Counted from the first letter of the stretch, positions 28,934 to 36,962 are shown. The stretch: 38,412 nt of DNA from Candidatus Anammoximicrobium sp. (GCA_012515235.1 JAAYYU010000267.1:1-38412), one strand, 5' to 3'. Made by a program: numbers and translations. The notes: generated by a model not told the origin, from the letters alone.

Positions 28934-29410
28934 TCATTTCACGTCCGGATTGGGCACGAGTTCGATATTGATCTCGTTCGTCCCCGCCTTTACCTCGACC
29001 TCGGCTTCTTTTGGCATCAGGCCGCGATAGGGCGACGGGGCGGGCGTTTCGTCGTGCTTGCCCGGTTCGCCCGCTGCAGTTTCTGACGCTTGGGAGGCTG
29101 GGGGAAAGAATGTGACCCTGTGCCGGCCGACAATGGCGCCGTCTCCGGCGACGTACGTAGTCAGAACGTACGAACCGTCCGAGTTGATGCTGCCGCCGCC
29201 CGGCTTGCTCGCGACGCCGGTGTCCGCGGAGGCACCCTCGGTCACCGGCACGAAGGTGACGGAACCTGCCTCAACAGGTTTTCCCTCAGACGTCACTTTG
29301 CCCGAAACTTTCCCCGTAGCGGCCTGCTTGACGCCGCCCGAGCATCCGGCCAAACCGATCAGCAAGACCACGCTGCACAGTCCAGCCGCCAATCGCATCG
29401 CGAAATTCAT
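28934..29410 (-). CDS. Small lipoprotein with beta-sandwich domain, copy B
   Basis: The 158-residue protein has lipobox LAGC (Cys23), the motif GKVSGKVTSEGKPVEAGSVT, GDGAIVGRHRVTFFPP and a C terminus MPKEAEVEVKAGTNEINIEL. It aligns along its whole length with the lipoprotein at 19634-20116. AGGGAG lies 9 nt before ATG 29410. It sits between the DUF1559 copy B gene and the PD40-TPR copy B gene, as in cassette A. Confidence 0.9.
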   Translation of the reverse strand: MNFAMRLAAGLCSVVLLIGLAGCSGGVKQAATGKVSGKVTSEGKPVEAGSVTFVPVTEGASADTGVASKPGGGSINSDGSYVLTTYVAGDGAIVGRHRVTFFPPASQASETAAGEPGKHDETPAPSPYRGLMPKEAEVEVKAGTNEINIELVPNPDVK

Positions 29411-29538
29411 CAAAAGGCTCCCTGCAAAGAATTGCCCAGGTTCGGATGGTACTCGTTGGAAAGCCGGGCTTGGCAACCAAGGAGAGCGCAAGTCCTTCCC
29501 GCCCAGGCCGCCTGAATTTGGCCCTAACAAGGTGCAAA

Positions 29539-29569
29539 CGCGGCCTGCTGCTTGGCACTTCAGGCCGCG
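29539..29569 (-). terminator. Hairpin after DUF1559 copy B
   Basis: A 9-bp GC-rich stem (29539-29547 with 29561-29569) and a 13-nt loop lie about 40 nt after the DUF1559 stop on the minus strand, followed by a short T-rich stretch (gtttgc). The position matches the hairpin at 19501-19532 in cassette A. Confidence 0.55.
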
Positions 29570-29610
29570 CGCTTTTGGACTTCCAACCCGGCCAGTGACA
29601 CTCGCGTCGG

Positions 29611-30696
29611 CTATTTCGGCAGGAAGACCGGCTCCCCGCCCTGGATGTCGCCCAACCGCGAATAGACCACCGGATCGATCGAGTCCGGCAGGAACCGCAC
29701 CGAGCCGTCGGCCAGTACAAACTGCGCGCCTCCGGGATGCTGACTGCCGAATGAAAAATCGGAAATGTGCAGACTGTTGATCAGCGGCAGTCCGTAATCC
29801 TGGTTGCGGTTGTTGATGTGAGCGAGTTGGCCGGTCACGCGGGCAAAGGAAGAAATACGCCACTGGCCGGCCCAGTCGTTGTTGCCGCCAGCCCACAACG
29901 GAAAGACTCGGTCGGTTTGGGTCGGTGCGACGTTGACCGTGACGCTCACCTCGCCGACCGCAATTACGTTGCTCGTCCCGTCCGTGATCTGCGCCATATC
30001 GGTCACGTAATGATGGTAATTGGTCTGGGAGAAGCGAAACACGCCGTTCTGCGACGTCTGACCCGAAGGGGCAGTCCACGACGTCGCGCCATTGCTCGAA
30101 AAGTAATTCACCCAAGGCGTCTCGTTGCCCAGACTGCAGCAGTAGTTCGACTTGCCATAACCGTTGTTGTCGACGTGGGGCAGAATATCGCTGGGACACA
30201 TGTACGCGGGCAGAATCGACTTGGCGACACTGTCGCCGTGGTTTAACGAGATCTGACACCAATTGTTGTACGTGTCGGTATTCTGGGACAAGGTGGCCGG
30301 AGGGGTATATGTCGTTGTCCCGCTCACAAACTCGATGAAGGCACCGTGGACGTTCAGGTTGTCTCCGCCCGGAATGTAAACGAGTCCTGCACCTCCATTC
30401 TTCAACTGGTCGTAGATTGCTGCCTGTTCCATGAACGGCAAGATGTAGGCGGACCAAGAGTAGCTGTTGCAGTCGTCGTCCGGACTGCCGATCGGGAATC
30501 GCTTGTACGTGTCGTGAAAATTGTGAATGGCGATTCCGATCTGTTTGAGGTTGTTCGAGCACTGCGTGCGACGAGCCGCCTCGCGCGCGGCCTGAATGGC
30601 CGGCAAAAGCAATGCCACCAAGATTCCAATGATGGCAATCACCACTAACAGTTCGACAAGCGTAAACGCTCGCCATTTCCGAAAACGCTGGCTCAT
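29611..30696 (-). CDS. DUF1559 prepilin-like protein, copy B
   Basis: The 361-residue protein has the prepilin signal FRKWRA followed by FTLVELLVVIAIIGILVALL, the DUF1559 motif AIQAAREAARRTQCSNNLKQ, and the C-terminal motif QHPGGAQFVLADGSVRFLPD. It is clearly related to copy A (NFHDTYKRFPIG, MCPSDILP, DGTSNVI are shared). Ala again occupies the position before the predicted cleavage site. AAGGAG before ATG 30696 is a strong ribosome binding site. It should be the first gene of a five-gene minus-strand operon ending at 22987. Confidence 0.93.
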   Translation of the reverse strand: MSQRFRKWRAFTLVELLVVIAIIGILVALLLPAIQAAREAARRTQCSNNLKQIGIAIHNFHDTYKRFPIGSPDDDCNSYSWSAYILPFMEQAAIYDQLKNGGAGLVYIPGGDNLNVHGAFIEFVSGTTTYTPPATLSQNTDTYNNWCQISLNHGDSVAKSILPAYMCPSDILPHVDNNGYGKSNYCCSLGNETPWVNYFSSNGATSWTAPSGQTSQNGVFRFSQTNYHHYVTDMAQITDGTSNVIAVGEVSVTVNVAPTQTDRVFPLWAGGNNDWAGQWRISSFARVTGQLAHINNRNQDYGLPLINSLHISDFSFGSQHPGGAQFVLADGSVRFLPDSIDPVVYSRLGDIQGGEPVFLPK

Positions 30697-31062
30697 GATG
30701 AGAGCTCCTTAGAAAAAGAGAGATGAACAGGGAGAATCGGCGATGGAAATCCGAAATGAAACCATCGCCGCAGAGCACGCAGACGCGCCTCCCGACTCGC
30801 GCCGCGCAGAAAATCAACGGCGACAAACCGACCGATCAGTGACCGCACGCACACTGTTCCCTCGCACCACCAACAGGTCGTCCGAGTCCGTGTCGCTCAG
30901 AAATCGAAAACACGAATCTTCCGTGTCACACATCTGACCGCTTTGCAGAGTGAATTCTATGATAGCGTTCCGCAACTGTGGCCGCAACTTGGATTCGGCC
31001 GAGTTATCGCTGTCTTGGTCTATATAGCCGATTTTAGGGTCGCTGGCGGACTGAGGCAATCC

Positions 31063-31181
31063 GCAGAAAATGATCTACCGGTCCGCCGGGCTCGTGTGGC
31101 ACTGCCTACTTGTTGGCAGTGCAGCACGGCTAACAAGTAAGCCGTGCCACGCCGGTTCGCCTGGGGTAGTTCATTTTCTGC
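31063..31181. repeat. Nested palindromic MITE-like element
   Basis: Terminal inverted repeats of 17 bp with one mismatch (31063-31079 and 31165-31181) enclose an inner palindrome (31096-31150). Each inner half (31096-31121 and 31125-31150) is itself a hairpin. The two hairpin loops, tacttgtt and aacaagta, are perfectly complementary. A 13-bp direct repeat gctggcggactga occurs at 31042-31054 and 31180-31192, slightly overlapping the right end. Confidence 0.75.
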
Positions 31182-31591
31182 TGGCGGACTGATTCTGCGA
31201 TCTGTTCCATCGGGCAGACCGATTCGCGAGCAGTGGGTGTGCCGTCGGGGGGGCAGTTCAGGGATAAGCCGCAGGGAGCGGGCACCGCCTCAAATCCTAA
31301 GACCGTGCTTGCCGTGCCGCATTTCATGAGGTCGCGACCGGTGAAGCCGGCACTGCCAACCAGCCTGGACGCGGCACGAGCCCACGGCCTCGACCGGGCA
31401 AACCGGACGCTGGCGCGGAGCGGCCTTTCAGCAGACAGTTCAACCGCACGCAGTTGAGGACGGCACAAATCACACATCGCTCAACCCGGAGCCCGTGCTT
31501 CGCCATCGCCGTTGGCTCCGTTAAACGAGTCAATGACACAAGCGTGCGGTAGAGGTGGGCCTGTGCGGGGATTGGGCCGAACGGAAAAGTG

Positions 31592-31639
31592 CGAAACGCC
31601 GGCGAGAGGGGAGGAACTTGCCTTTTCGCCAGCGTTTCG
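31592..31639 (-). terminator. Long hairpin after csrA, possible terminator
   Basis: The 14-bp arms 31592-31605 and 31626-31639 pair with one mismatch across a 20-nt loop. On the minus strand the hairpin begins 33 nt after the csrA stop and is followed by cacttttcc, so it may be the csrA terminator. Confidence 0.45.
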
Positions 31640-31671
31640 GATTGTGGTTATGGCCCGTCGCGGCCGGGCGC

Positions 31672-32091
31672 TCAGCAGATGAGTGCCGGCTGGGGATTGG
31701 CAGCGTCCGCGGTTTGCCGCAAAGCGGCGGGGGCGTCCGGACAGGCGTCCGCCAGAGCCAGACGCAGACGCGCTCTGCTGGCCGCGACGCGTGCCAAAGG
31801 AGCAGTGGGGCGAGTTCGCCGGGTGGAGCTGCCAACACGGGCGTCGGATGACAAAAGTTCGCGGCGAGGTTGGACGGCCGCGGGCAAAGCGGCCTGGGTA
31901 CCGTCATCGGTGCAGTGATCACCGACGGTCTCCGCCTCGTCTCGCGCAGCCACCTCGCCGCGAACGACACGCACATCGCCGGGTGCTTCAATCCCTACCC
32001 GGACTGTGTTACCTTTGATTCTCACGACCGTGATCGTAATGTTGTCGCCGATGTGAATCGTTTCCTGCAGCTTGCGGGTCAAGACGAGCAT
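31672..32091 (-). CDS. csrA: Carbon storage regulator CsrA with long C-terminal extension
   Basis: Residues 1-55 match CsrA closely: MLVLTRKLQETIHIGDNITI, then VRIKGNTVRVGIEAP, with the RNA-binding residues Leu4, Arg6 and Arg44 (in VRVVRGEV). CsrA dimers bind GGA motifs in mRNA leaders and control translation. The frame continues without a stop to 139 residues, whereas CsrA is normally 60-80. The extra 80 residues are Ala/Arg-rich, show no domain, and look like translated non-coding sequence, so a lost stop is likely. AAAGGAG lies just before ATG 32091. The gene is divergent from the nuclease gene at 32310. Confidence 0.9.
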   Translation of the reverse strand: MLVLTRKLQETIHIGDNITITVVRIKGNTVRVGIEAPGDVRVVRGEVAARDEAETVGDHCTDDGTQAALPAAVQPRRELLSSDARVGSSTRRTRPTAPLARVAASRARLRLALADACPDAPAALRQTADAANPQPALIC

Positions 32092-32309
32092 GGCACACTC
32101 CTTTGCATCAAGTTGTCGAGGCTGGTGATCCCGTGTCTGTTGTGTCAAGATCAATGCAGACGATGTGCCAAACCGACGCCATTGAGTTCGCCGCTGCCGT
32201 AACCCGCTATCTCCAAAAGAGTTCGGTAATTCGCCAAAACTCTGTGTTCGCATCTGCGGTCATCATGTCTTGAAATTCTTTCTGACCCTGGTCTCGTTCT
32301 TTCCAAAAA

Positions 32310-35084
32310 ATGTCTCTTTCCCGTCATTTCCTCGATTTTTCGCAGCCCGCACTGTTATCAGCGGCGGACTATTTGATCCAACGTTATCAGTGCGGCGGCT
32401 TGGCCGACATGAGCAACGCGATTGTCGTCTTGCCGGGACGGCGAGCAGCGCGGCGACTGCTGGAAATCCTGGTCGAGCAGGCGGAACTCCGGGGGCTGCT
32501 GCTGTCGCCGCCGACGCTGGAAACGGTGGGACGATTGCCGGAGCATCTGTATCAGGCGAAACGGCCCTTTGCCAGCGATCTGACCCAGCAACTGGCATGG
32601 GCGCGGGTGCTGCGCGACGCAGATCGCGCCCGGTTGCTTCGTGTGGTGACTGCGCCGACCGCGGCGGACGACATCGTCAGCTGGCTCGACTTGGCCCAGT
32701 TGGTCTGGCAGCTGCACACCGAACTGGCGGCGGACGGTCTTGATTTCCGGGACGTAGCCGACCGAGGCCAGGAACTGGAGACGTTCGCCGAGGCGGAGCG
32801 GTGGGCGACGCTGCGTTACGTGCAAACGCAGTACCTGGAGACTCTGGACAAGCTCCAACTGTGGGACAAGCAAACCGCGCGGCTGGTGGCGGTCAAGACG
32901 CGCGAGTGTCAACTCTCGCGCGACGTGATCATTCTGGGCGCGGTGGACATGACGAAGATTCAGCGAGACATGCTGTCTCAGGTTGCCGAGCGGGTCACGG
33001 TCTTGGTGCATGCGCCCCCGGCTTGGTCGGCGCGGTTCGACGACGACGGCTGCCTGCTGCCGGAGGCTTGGGCTTCGGTTCAGATGGACTTGAACGACGA
33101 TCGGGTACACTTGGCCGACGGTCCTGCCGAAACGGCCGGCGCGGTCGCCCGGTGCCTGGCCGACTACGGCGGGCGCTTTCGGGCCGACGAAATCACGATT
33201 GGCTTAGCCGACGAGAAGGCGACGGCGTACATCGAGCGGCAATTGAAGGAGTGCGGCCTTGCGGCGCGTTCTGCAGTGGGCGTGCCCAGTTCGCTGACCG
33301 CGCCCTTTCGGCTGCTGTCGGCCGTCGAAGCGTACCTGCGCAGCGACCGTTACGCCGAATTTGGCGCCCTCGTGCGTCATCCGGATATGTCTGACTGGGT
33401 GCAGCGCGGACAGCTTCCCGCGGGCTGGCTGGAATGCTTGGACGAGTACTACAGCACCCATTTGCAGTCGCGGCTGAGCGGTGATTGGCGGGGGGACGAC
33501 CTGCCGACCCGCACCGCGCGGCAGGTACACGAGCGGGTCGAACTTCTGCTGCAGCCGCTGCGCGGTCCGAGTCGCGCGTGGGAGCAGTGGAGTGAATCGG
33601 TGCGGCAACTGCTGCTGCAGGTGTACGGGGACCGGGCGTGGGACCGCCAGGAGGAGACGGATCGAGTGTGCTTGGAGGCCTTTGAGCAGATCAATGCTGC
33701 GCTGCCGCTGGCCGGGACGCCCATCCCCGCCCCGCTGATGCCGACGGTCGACGCGGCGACGGCAATTCAGTTGACGCTCAGACAGCTGCAAACCGCCTCC
33801 GTCTCGTCGCGGTTTGATCCGGAAGCCGTCGAACTGCTGGGATGGCTGGAATTGCCTCTGGACGATGCGCCGGCGCTGATCGTCTGCAATTTCAATGAAG
33901 GCTACGTGCCGTCGTCGGTCAACGCGGACGCCTTTCTGCCAAATTCGCTCCGCAGCCGACTGGGTTTGCAGGACAATGCTCGCCGGTATGCCCGTGACGC
34001 GTATGCCCTGAGCGTATTGTTGGCCAGCCGCCAGCGACTGGATTTGATCGTCGCCCGCCGCAACGGCCAAGGCGACCCGCTGGCTCCCAGCCGGTTGTTG
34101 TTCGCGGCCGAACGCAGTCAGATTCCGCGGCGGGCGCGACGGTTCTTCGCGGCGCCTCCGCCGCAGCATGAATTGCCGCCGCTGGCGGGTCGCTTGAAGC
34201 CCGGCGGAGGCAGATCCGGATTCGTGGTGCCGCAGCCCACGCTGCGGGGCGAAACGATCCGCGACTTGCCGGTGACAGCCTTTCGGGAATACTTGGCCTG
34301 TCCGTACCGTTTCTATTTGCGCCGTGTGTTGAGGCTGAAATCCCAGAACGACACCGCCGAGGAGTTGGACGGCGGGCTGTTCGGCTCGCTGGTCCACGAA
34401 GTGCTGCGGCAATTCGGCCTCGGACCACGCCGGGATTCGACGGACCCCGCGGAGATCCGCCAAACCTTGCGCGAGCTGTTGGAACGTGAGACGGAAAACC
34501 AATTCGGACAGCACGTGTTGGCATCCGTGCAAGTCCAGTTGGAACAACTGCGGTCGCGGCTCGACGCCTTTGCCGACAAGCAGGCCGAGCGGGCGGCGGC
34601 CGGCTGGAGGATCGAGAGCACGGAAGGCCAGGACCGGGAACACATCGACGCGGTCCTGACCGTGGACGGCGAGCCGATGATCCTCCGCGGACGCATCGAC
34701 CGCATCGACGTGCACCGCGAGACAGGTGAGCGAGCGATCCTGGACTACAAGTCTTCGGACACCCCCAAGACCCCGGAAAAGGCTCACCAGCGAGGCGGCG
34801 AATGGGTCGACCTGCAGTTGCCGCTGTACCGGCATCTGGCTCGCAGCCAGGGAATCGCTGGCCCCGTTCAACTGGGCTACGTTCTTTTGCCCAAGGACGT
34901 CGAGAAGGTCAGTTTCTGCATGGCCGAGTGGACCGACCAAGACCTGGCCGCCGCCGACGAAATCGCCCGGCAGGTAGTGAGAGACATTCGCCAGAAGAAG
35001 TTCTGGCCGCCCGCGGACCCGCCCCCCGATTTCTCCGAAGACCTGGCCGCGATCTGCCAAGACAACGTGTTTGAGAAGAGCTAG
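32310..35084 (+). CDS. AddB/RecB-like PD-(D/E)XK nuclease with degenerate helicase region
   Basis: This 924-residue protein has the size and order of AddB-type recombination proteins: an inactive helicase-like N terminus, then a C-terminal PD-(D/E)XK nuclease. At the expected Walker A position the sequence is LPGRRAARRLLE, without the GKT/S core, so ATP hydrolysis is unlikely. The nuclease has GRIDRID (794-800) and ILDYKSSD (810-817) followed by a downstream QLPLYR, as in RecB/Cas4-like nucleases. AddB usually carries four Fe-S cysteines; here only Cys664 (in LACPYRFYLRR) and Cys916 are seen in the C-terminal region, so the cluster is probably absent. No AddA-like helicase is in the window. 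Double-strand-break processing is the likely pathway. The stop codon overlaps that of the convergent HlyD gene. Confidence 0.85.
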   Translation: MSLSRHFLDFSQPALLSAADYLIQRYQCGGLADMSNAIVVLPGRRAARRLLEILVEQAELRGLLLSPPTLETVGRLPEHLYQAKRPFASDLTQQLAWARVLRDADRARLLRVVTAPTAADDIVSWLDLAQLVWQLHTELAADGLDFRDVADRGQELETFAEAERWATLRYVQTQYLETLDKLQLWDKQTARLVAVKTRECQLSRDVIILGAVDMTKIQRDMLSQVAERVTVLVHAPPAWSARFDDDGCLLPEAWASVQMDLNDDRVHLADGPAETAGAVARCLADYGGRFRADEITIGLADEKATAYIERQLKECGLAARSAVGVPSSLTAPFRLLSAVEAYLRSDRYAEFGALVRHPDMSDWVQRGQLPAGWLECLDEYYSTHLQSRLSGDWRGDDLPTRTARQVHERVELLLQPLRGPSRAWEQWSESVRQLLLQVYGDRAWDRQEETDRVCLEAFEQINAALPLAGTPIPAPLMPTVDAATAIQLTLRQLQTASVSSRFDPEAVELLGWLELPLDDAPALIVCNFNEGYVPSSVNADAFLPNSLRSRLGLQDNARRYARDAYALSVLLASRQRLDLIVARRNGQGDPLAPSRLLFAAERSQIPRRARRFFAAPPPQHELPPLAGRLKPGGGRSGFVVPQPTLRGETIRDLPVTAFREYLACPYRFYLRRVLRLKSQNDTAEELDGGLFGSLVHEVLRQFGLGPRRDSTDPAEIRQTLRELLERETENQFGQHVLASVQVQLEQLRSRLDAFADKQAERAAAGWRIESTEGQDREHIDAVLTVDGEPMILRGRIDRIDVHRETGERAILDYKSSDTPKTPEKAHQRGGEWVDLQLPLYRHLARSQGIAGPVQLGYVLLPKDVEKVSFCMAEWTDQDLAAADEIARQVVRDIRQKKFWPPADPPPDFSEDLAAICQDNVFEKS

Positions 35085-36019
35085 TCGTTCGCGGCCGGTT
35101 TGGCGAGGATCGTCAGGGACGCGCGCAAGCCGGGCCGCAGTTGGAGAGCCGGGTTTTCGATTTCGGCCCAGAAATCCACTTGTCCGTTCACCGCGTTGAC
35201 CTCGGAATGGACAAAGGTCACGCGGCCCTGAGATTCGGCCTGCCCCCCTGGGGGCGACTCGAGTTTGAGGGTGACAGGCCTGCCCGTCGGATCCCCGTCC
35301 AGGCTTGCGGCGTCCAGGGCCCCGATGGCTTTCAGGCGGTCGAGTCGCAAGATTCTGGCAATCGCTTGTCCCGGCTCAATCCACTCGCCCTGCTGACGAA
35401 AGAGTTGGACGACCCGGCCGGAGACGGGGGCCGTGATGCGGCGACGCTCCAACTGGCGTGCAGCCTGCTGGACCTGGTTTTGCTGGACGCGAAGGGCTAG
35501 TTGCGCAGTCTCAAAGTCGTACTTCGCCTGCTCAACCTGCAGTTTGGCGTGATCGGACGTCAGTCGAAGGCGGTCGATTTCCGTCTCTGAAACGCTCTTG
35601 GGGTAACGTTTCTGGGACTCCAAGCCCCGCTGCAACTCCGCCGCCGCCACTTCAGCCGCCTTGACCGCCACACGCACCTTGATGTCGTTGCTCGCGTTCC
35701 GTCGCGCGTTGTCTAATTCGATCTCGGCGCGGGTCTTCTCCAGTTGGGCGTCGGTATCGTCGATTTGGGCCAACAGGTCTCCGGCCTTGACCATTGCCCC
35801 TTCGGCGACCGCCAGTCGCTTCAGGGTCCCCGCCTCCTGGGCCGGGACTTCCACTTCCTGGATCGGCGTCAGCAGCACCGATTCGACCTCGATCGGTTCG
35901 GCACTCCACGTGGCGGACATCGTCGTCCAGACGGTCAGCAGCACCGCGGCAGCGGACCCGAGGGCCGGAAACGCGCGGCGTGCAAGACCGCGCACGAAAA
36001 AGCGGAAGGGTCTCGTCAT
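35081..36019 (-). CDS. Orphan HlyD-family periplasmic adaptor
   Basis: The 312-residue protein has a signal anchor or signal peptide (about 15-40), a first lipoyl half (EVPAQEAGTLKRLAVAEGAM), a coiled-coil hairpin (about 90-190), a second half (ITAPVSGRVVQLFRQQGEWI) and a short beta-barrel ending at LRPGLRASLTILAKP. It is shorter than typical RND or MacA adaptors and has no transporter gene next to it, so its partner is unknown; its partners may be encoded elsewhere. AGGA precedes ATG 36019. Its stop shares the palindrome ctag (35081-35084) with the convergent nuclease gene. Confidence 0.88.
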   Translation of the reverse strand: MTRPFRFFVRGLARRAFPALGSAAAVLLTVWTTMSATWSAEPIEVESVLLTPIQEVEVPAQEAGTLKRLAVAEGAMVKAGDLLAQIDDTDAQLEKTRAEIELDNARRNASNDIKVRVAVKAAEVAAAELQRGLESQKRYPKSVSETEIDRLRLTSDHAKLQVEQAKYDFETAQLALRVQQNQVQQAARQLERRRITAPVSGRVVQLFRQQGEWIEPGQAIARILRLDRLKAIGALDAASLDGDPTGRPVTLKLESPPGGQAESQGRVTFVHSEVNAVNGQVDFWAEIENPALQLRPGLRASLTILAKPAAND

Positions 36020-36154
36020 GATTTATCCTGCTCCGAATGTCTTCTAGGCATTTCCGAAAACGCGTCGGCTGGCAGGTCCGTCGGTGTTGCCGCCATGCTC
36101 TATCGTACGTGAGCCGTCGCCAGAAACGCAAGGACGGCCAGCAAAGACTCCACC

Positions 36155-36176
36155 TGATCTTGGCCGACCAAGATCA
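36155..36176. promoter_or_regulatory. Perfect 9-bp palindrome, possible operator
   Basis: The arms tgatcttgg and ccaagatca are separated by 4 nt. The site lies upstream of the HlyD gene (136 nt) and upstream of the superoxide reductase gene (312 nt). It could be a regulator binding site or an RNA hairpin; no T-tract follows. Confidence 0.35.
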
Positions 36177-36301
36177 CACCTTGGCGTTGGACATCGATTG
36201 CCCGCTCTGGAGTCTTGCCTTATCCTGTCGCAGCGACTATAAGGTTTCGAGTTCCAATAGCCACGCGTGCCGAAACAACTTGGCGACTTGTTCCACCGGC
36301 T

Positions 36302-36396
36302 GGGGTCAGGCTTATCGATTTCAGTTTTCGCGGGGCAGCCGTTTTCCAAGTGTCAGACCTGCGACCGCAAAAATGGAGATCTGTAAGCCTGACCCC
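36302..36396. repeat. 95-bp inverted-repeat element with GGGGTCAGG ends
   Basis: The 13-bp ends ggggtcaggctta (36302-36314) and its complement (36384-36396) match those of the element at 10220-10315. The interiors are different and less palindromic. The element lies 92 nt before the superoxide reductase gene. Confidence 0.75.
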
Positions 36397-36488
36397 CTAC
36401 TCCGCAAAAACCGGGATGTTATTTCGGTCACCGTTGCTGCGCGTCCGGTACAGTTCCGTTCTTCACGTTTTTGAGCAAAGGGGATACG

Positions 36489-36962
36489 ATGAGTGAACGT
36501 CGCGAATTCTTGAAGCTGCTGGCTGCCACTCCGGCCGGCGCCGCGTTGATTCCGTTGTTTGCCGAGACCGGTCCGGGCACATTGGCCGCGGATATCGAGT
36601 GTGCGGCTGGCGTGTTGGGCAAGCTTCCGGAGAACATCCTCTACACCAAGGAACGCCCCGGCGTGTGGAAGGGCAAGGAAGGCAGCCACATTCCGTTGAT
36701 CGCAGCCGAGAAATCGGGCGACAAAATGGTCGTGAAACTGCAGAACAAGCACGGCATGTCCGAGGAGCACTATATCGTCCGCCACACGGTGGTGGCCGGG
36801 TGCGGCGAAGTTCTGGGTGCCAAGACGTTCTCTTGGAAGGACGAGCCCATTTCGAGTCACGAGATCAAGTTGCCGGCGGAGGGCAAGGCACAGCACGTGT
36901 TCGTTCTGTCGTACTGCAATCTGCACGACCTGTGGGTGGCTCATGCCGAGTTGAAGGTCTAG
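36489..36962 (+). CDS. Tat-exported superoxide reductase (neelaredoxin-like)
   Basis: The 157-residue protein reduces superoxide to peroxide at a mononuclear iron centre. A twin-arginine signal (SERREFLKLLA) predicts export in folded form to the periplasm. All five iron ligands of the family are visible: His67 in SHIPLI, His88 and His94 in KHGMSEEHYI, and Cys143 and His146 in SYCNLHDLW. The usual Glu-Lys pair just before the first His (EKHIP) is replaced by Gly65-Ser66, so the Lys that helps attract superoxide is missing; some archaeal enzymes also lack it. There is no N-terminal desulforedoxin domain, which makes it class II. ATG 36489 follows AAAGGGG. A strong terminator follows the gene. 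Confidence 0.88.
   Translation: MSERREFLKLLAATPAGAALIPLFAETGPGTLAADIECAAGVLGKLPENILYTKERPGVWKGKEGSHIPLIAAEKSGDKMVVKLQNKHGMSEEHYIVRHTVVAGCGEVLGAKTFSWKDEPISSHEIKLPAEGKAQHVFVLSYCNLHDLWVAHAELKV

Larger units (their letters stand above)
30697..31671. other. Gene-poor region upstream of DUF1559 copy B and after csrA
   Basis: Almost 1 kb lacks any recognisable gene. It holds a nested palindromic element (31063-31181), flanked by a 13-bp direct repeat, and a long hairpin (31592-31639). The bases next to 30696 form the leader of DUF1559 copy B. Short open frames are present on both strands but none has a recognisable domain. Confidence 0.5.
36020..36488. other. Intergenic region with palindrome and REP-like element
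   Basis: These 469 bases between divergent genes contain the palindrome at 36155-36176 and the element at 36302-36396. No gene was recognised. Confidence 0.5.

Noticed and set aside
30814..31059. Minus-strand open frame of 81 codons upstream of DUF1559 copy B
   Set aside because: No domain, no clear ribosome binding site, and it overlaps the leader region of a strongly predicted gene.
32143..32148. TTGACA upstream of csrA on the minus strand as a promoter
   Set aside because: No -10-like hexamer occurs at 16-18 nt spacing.
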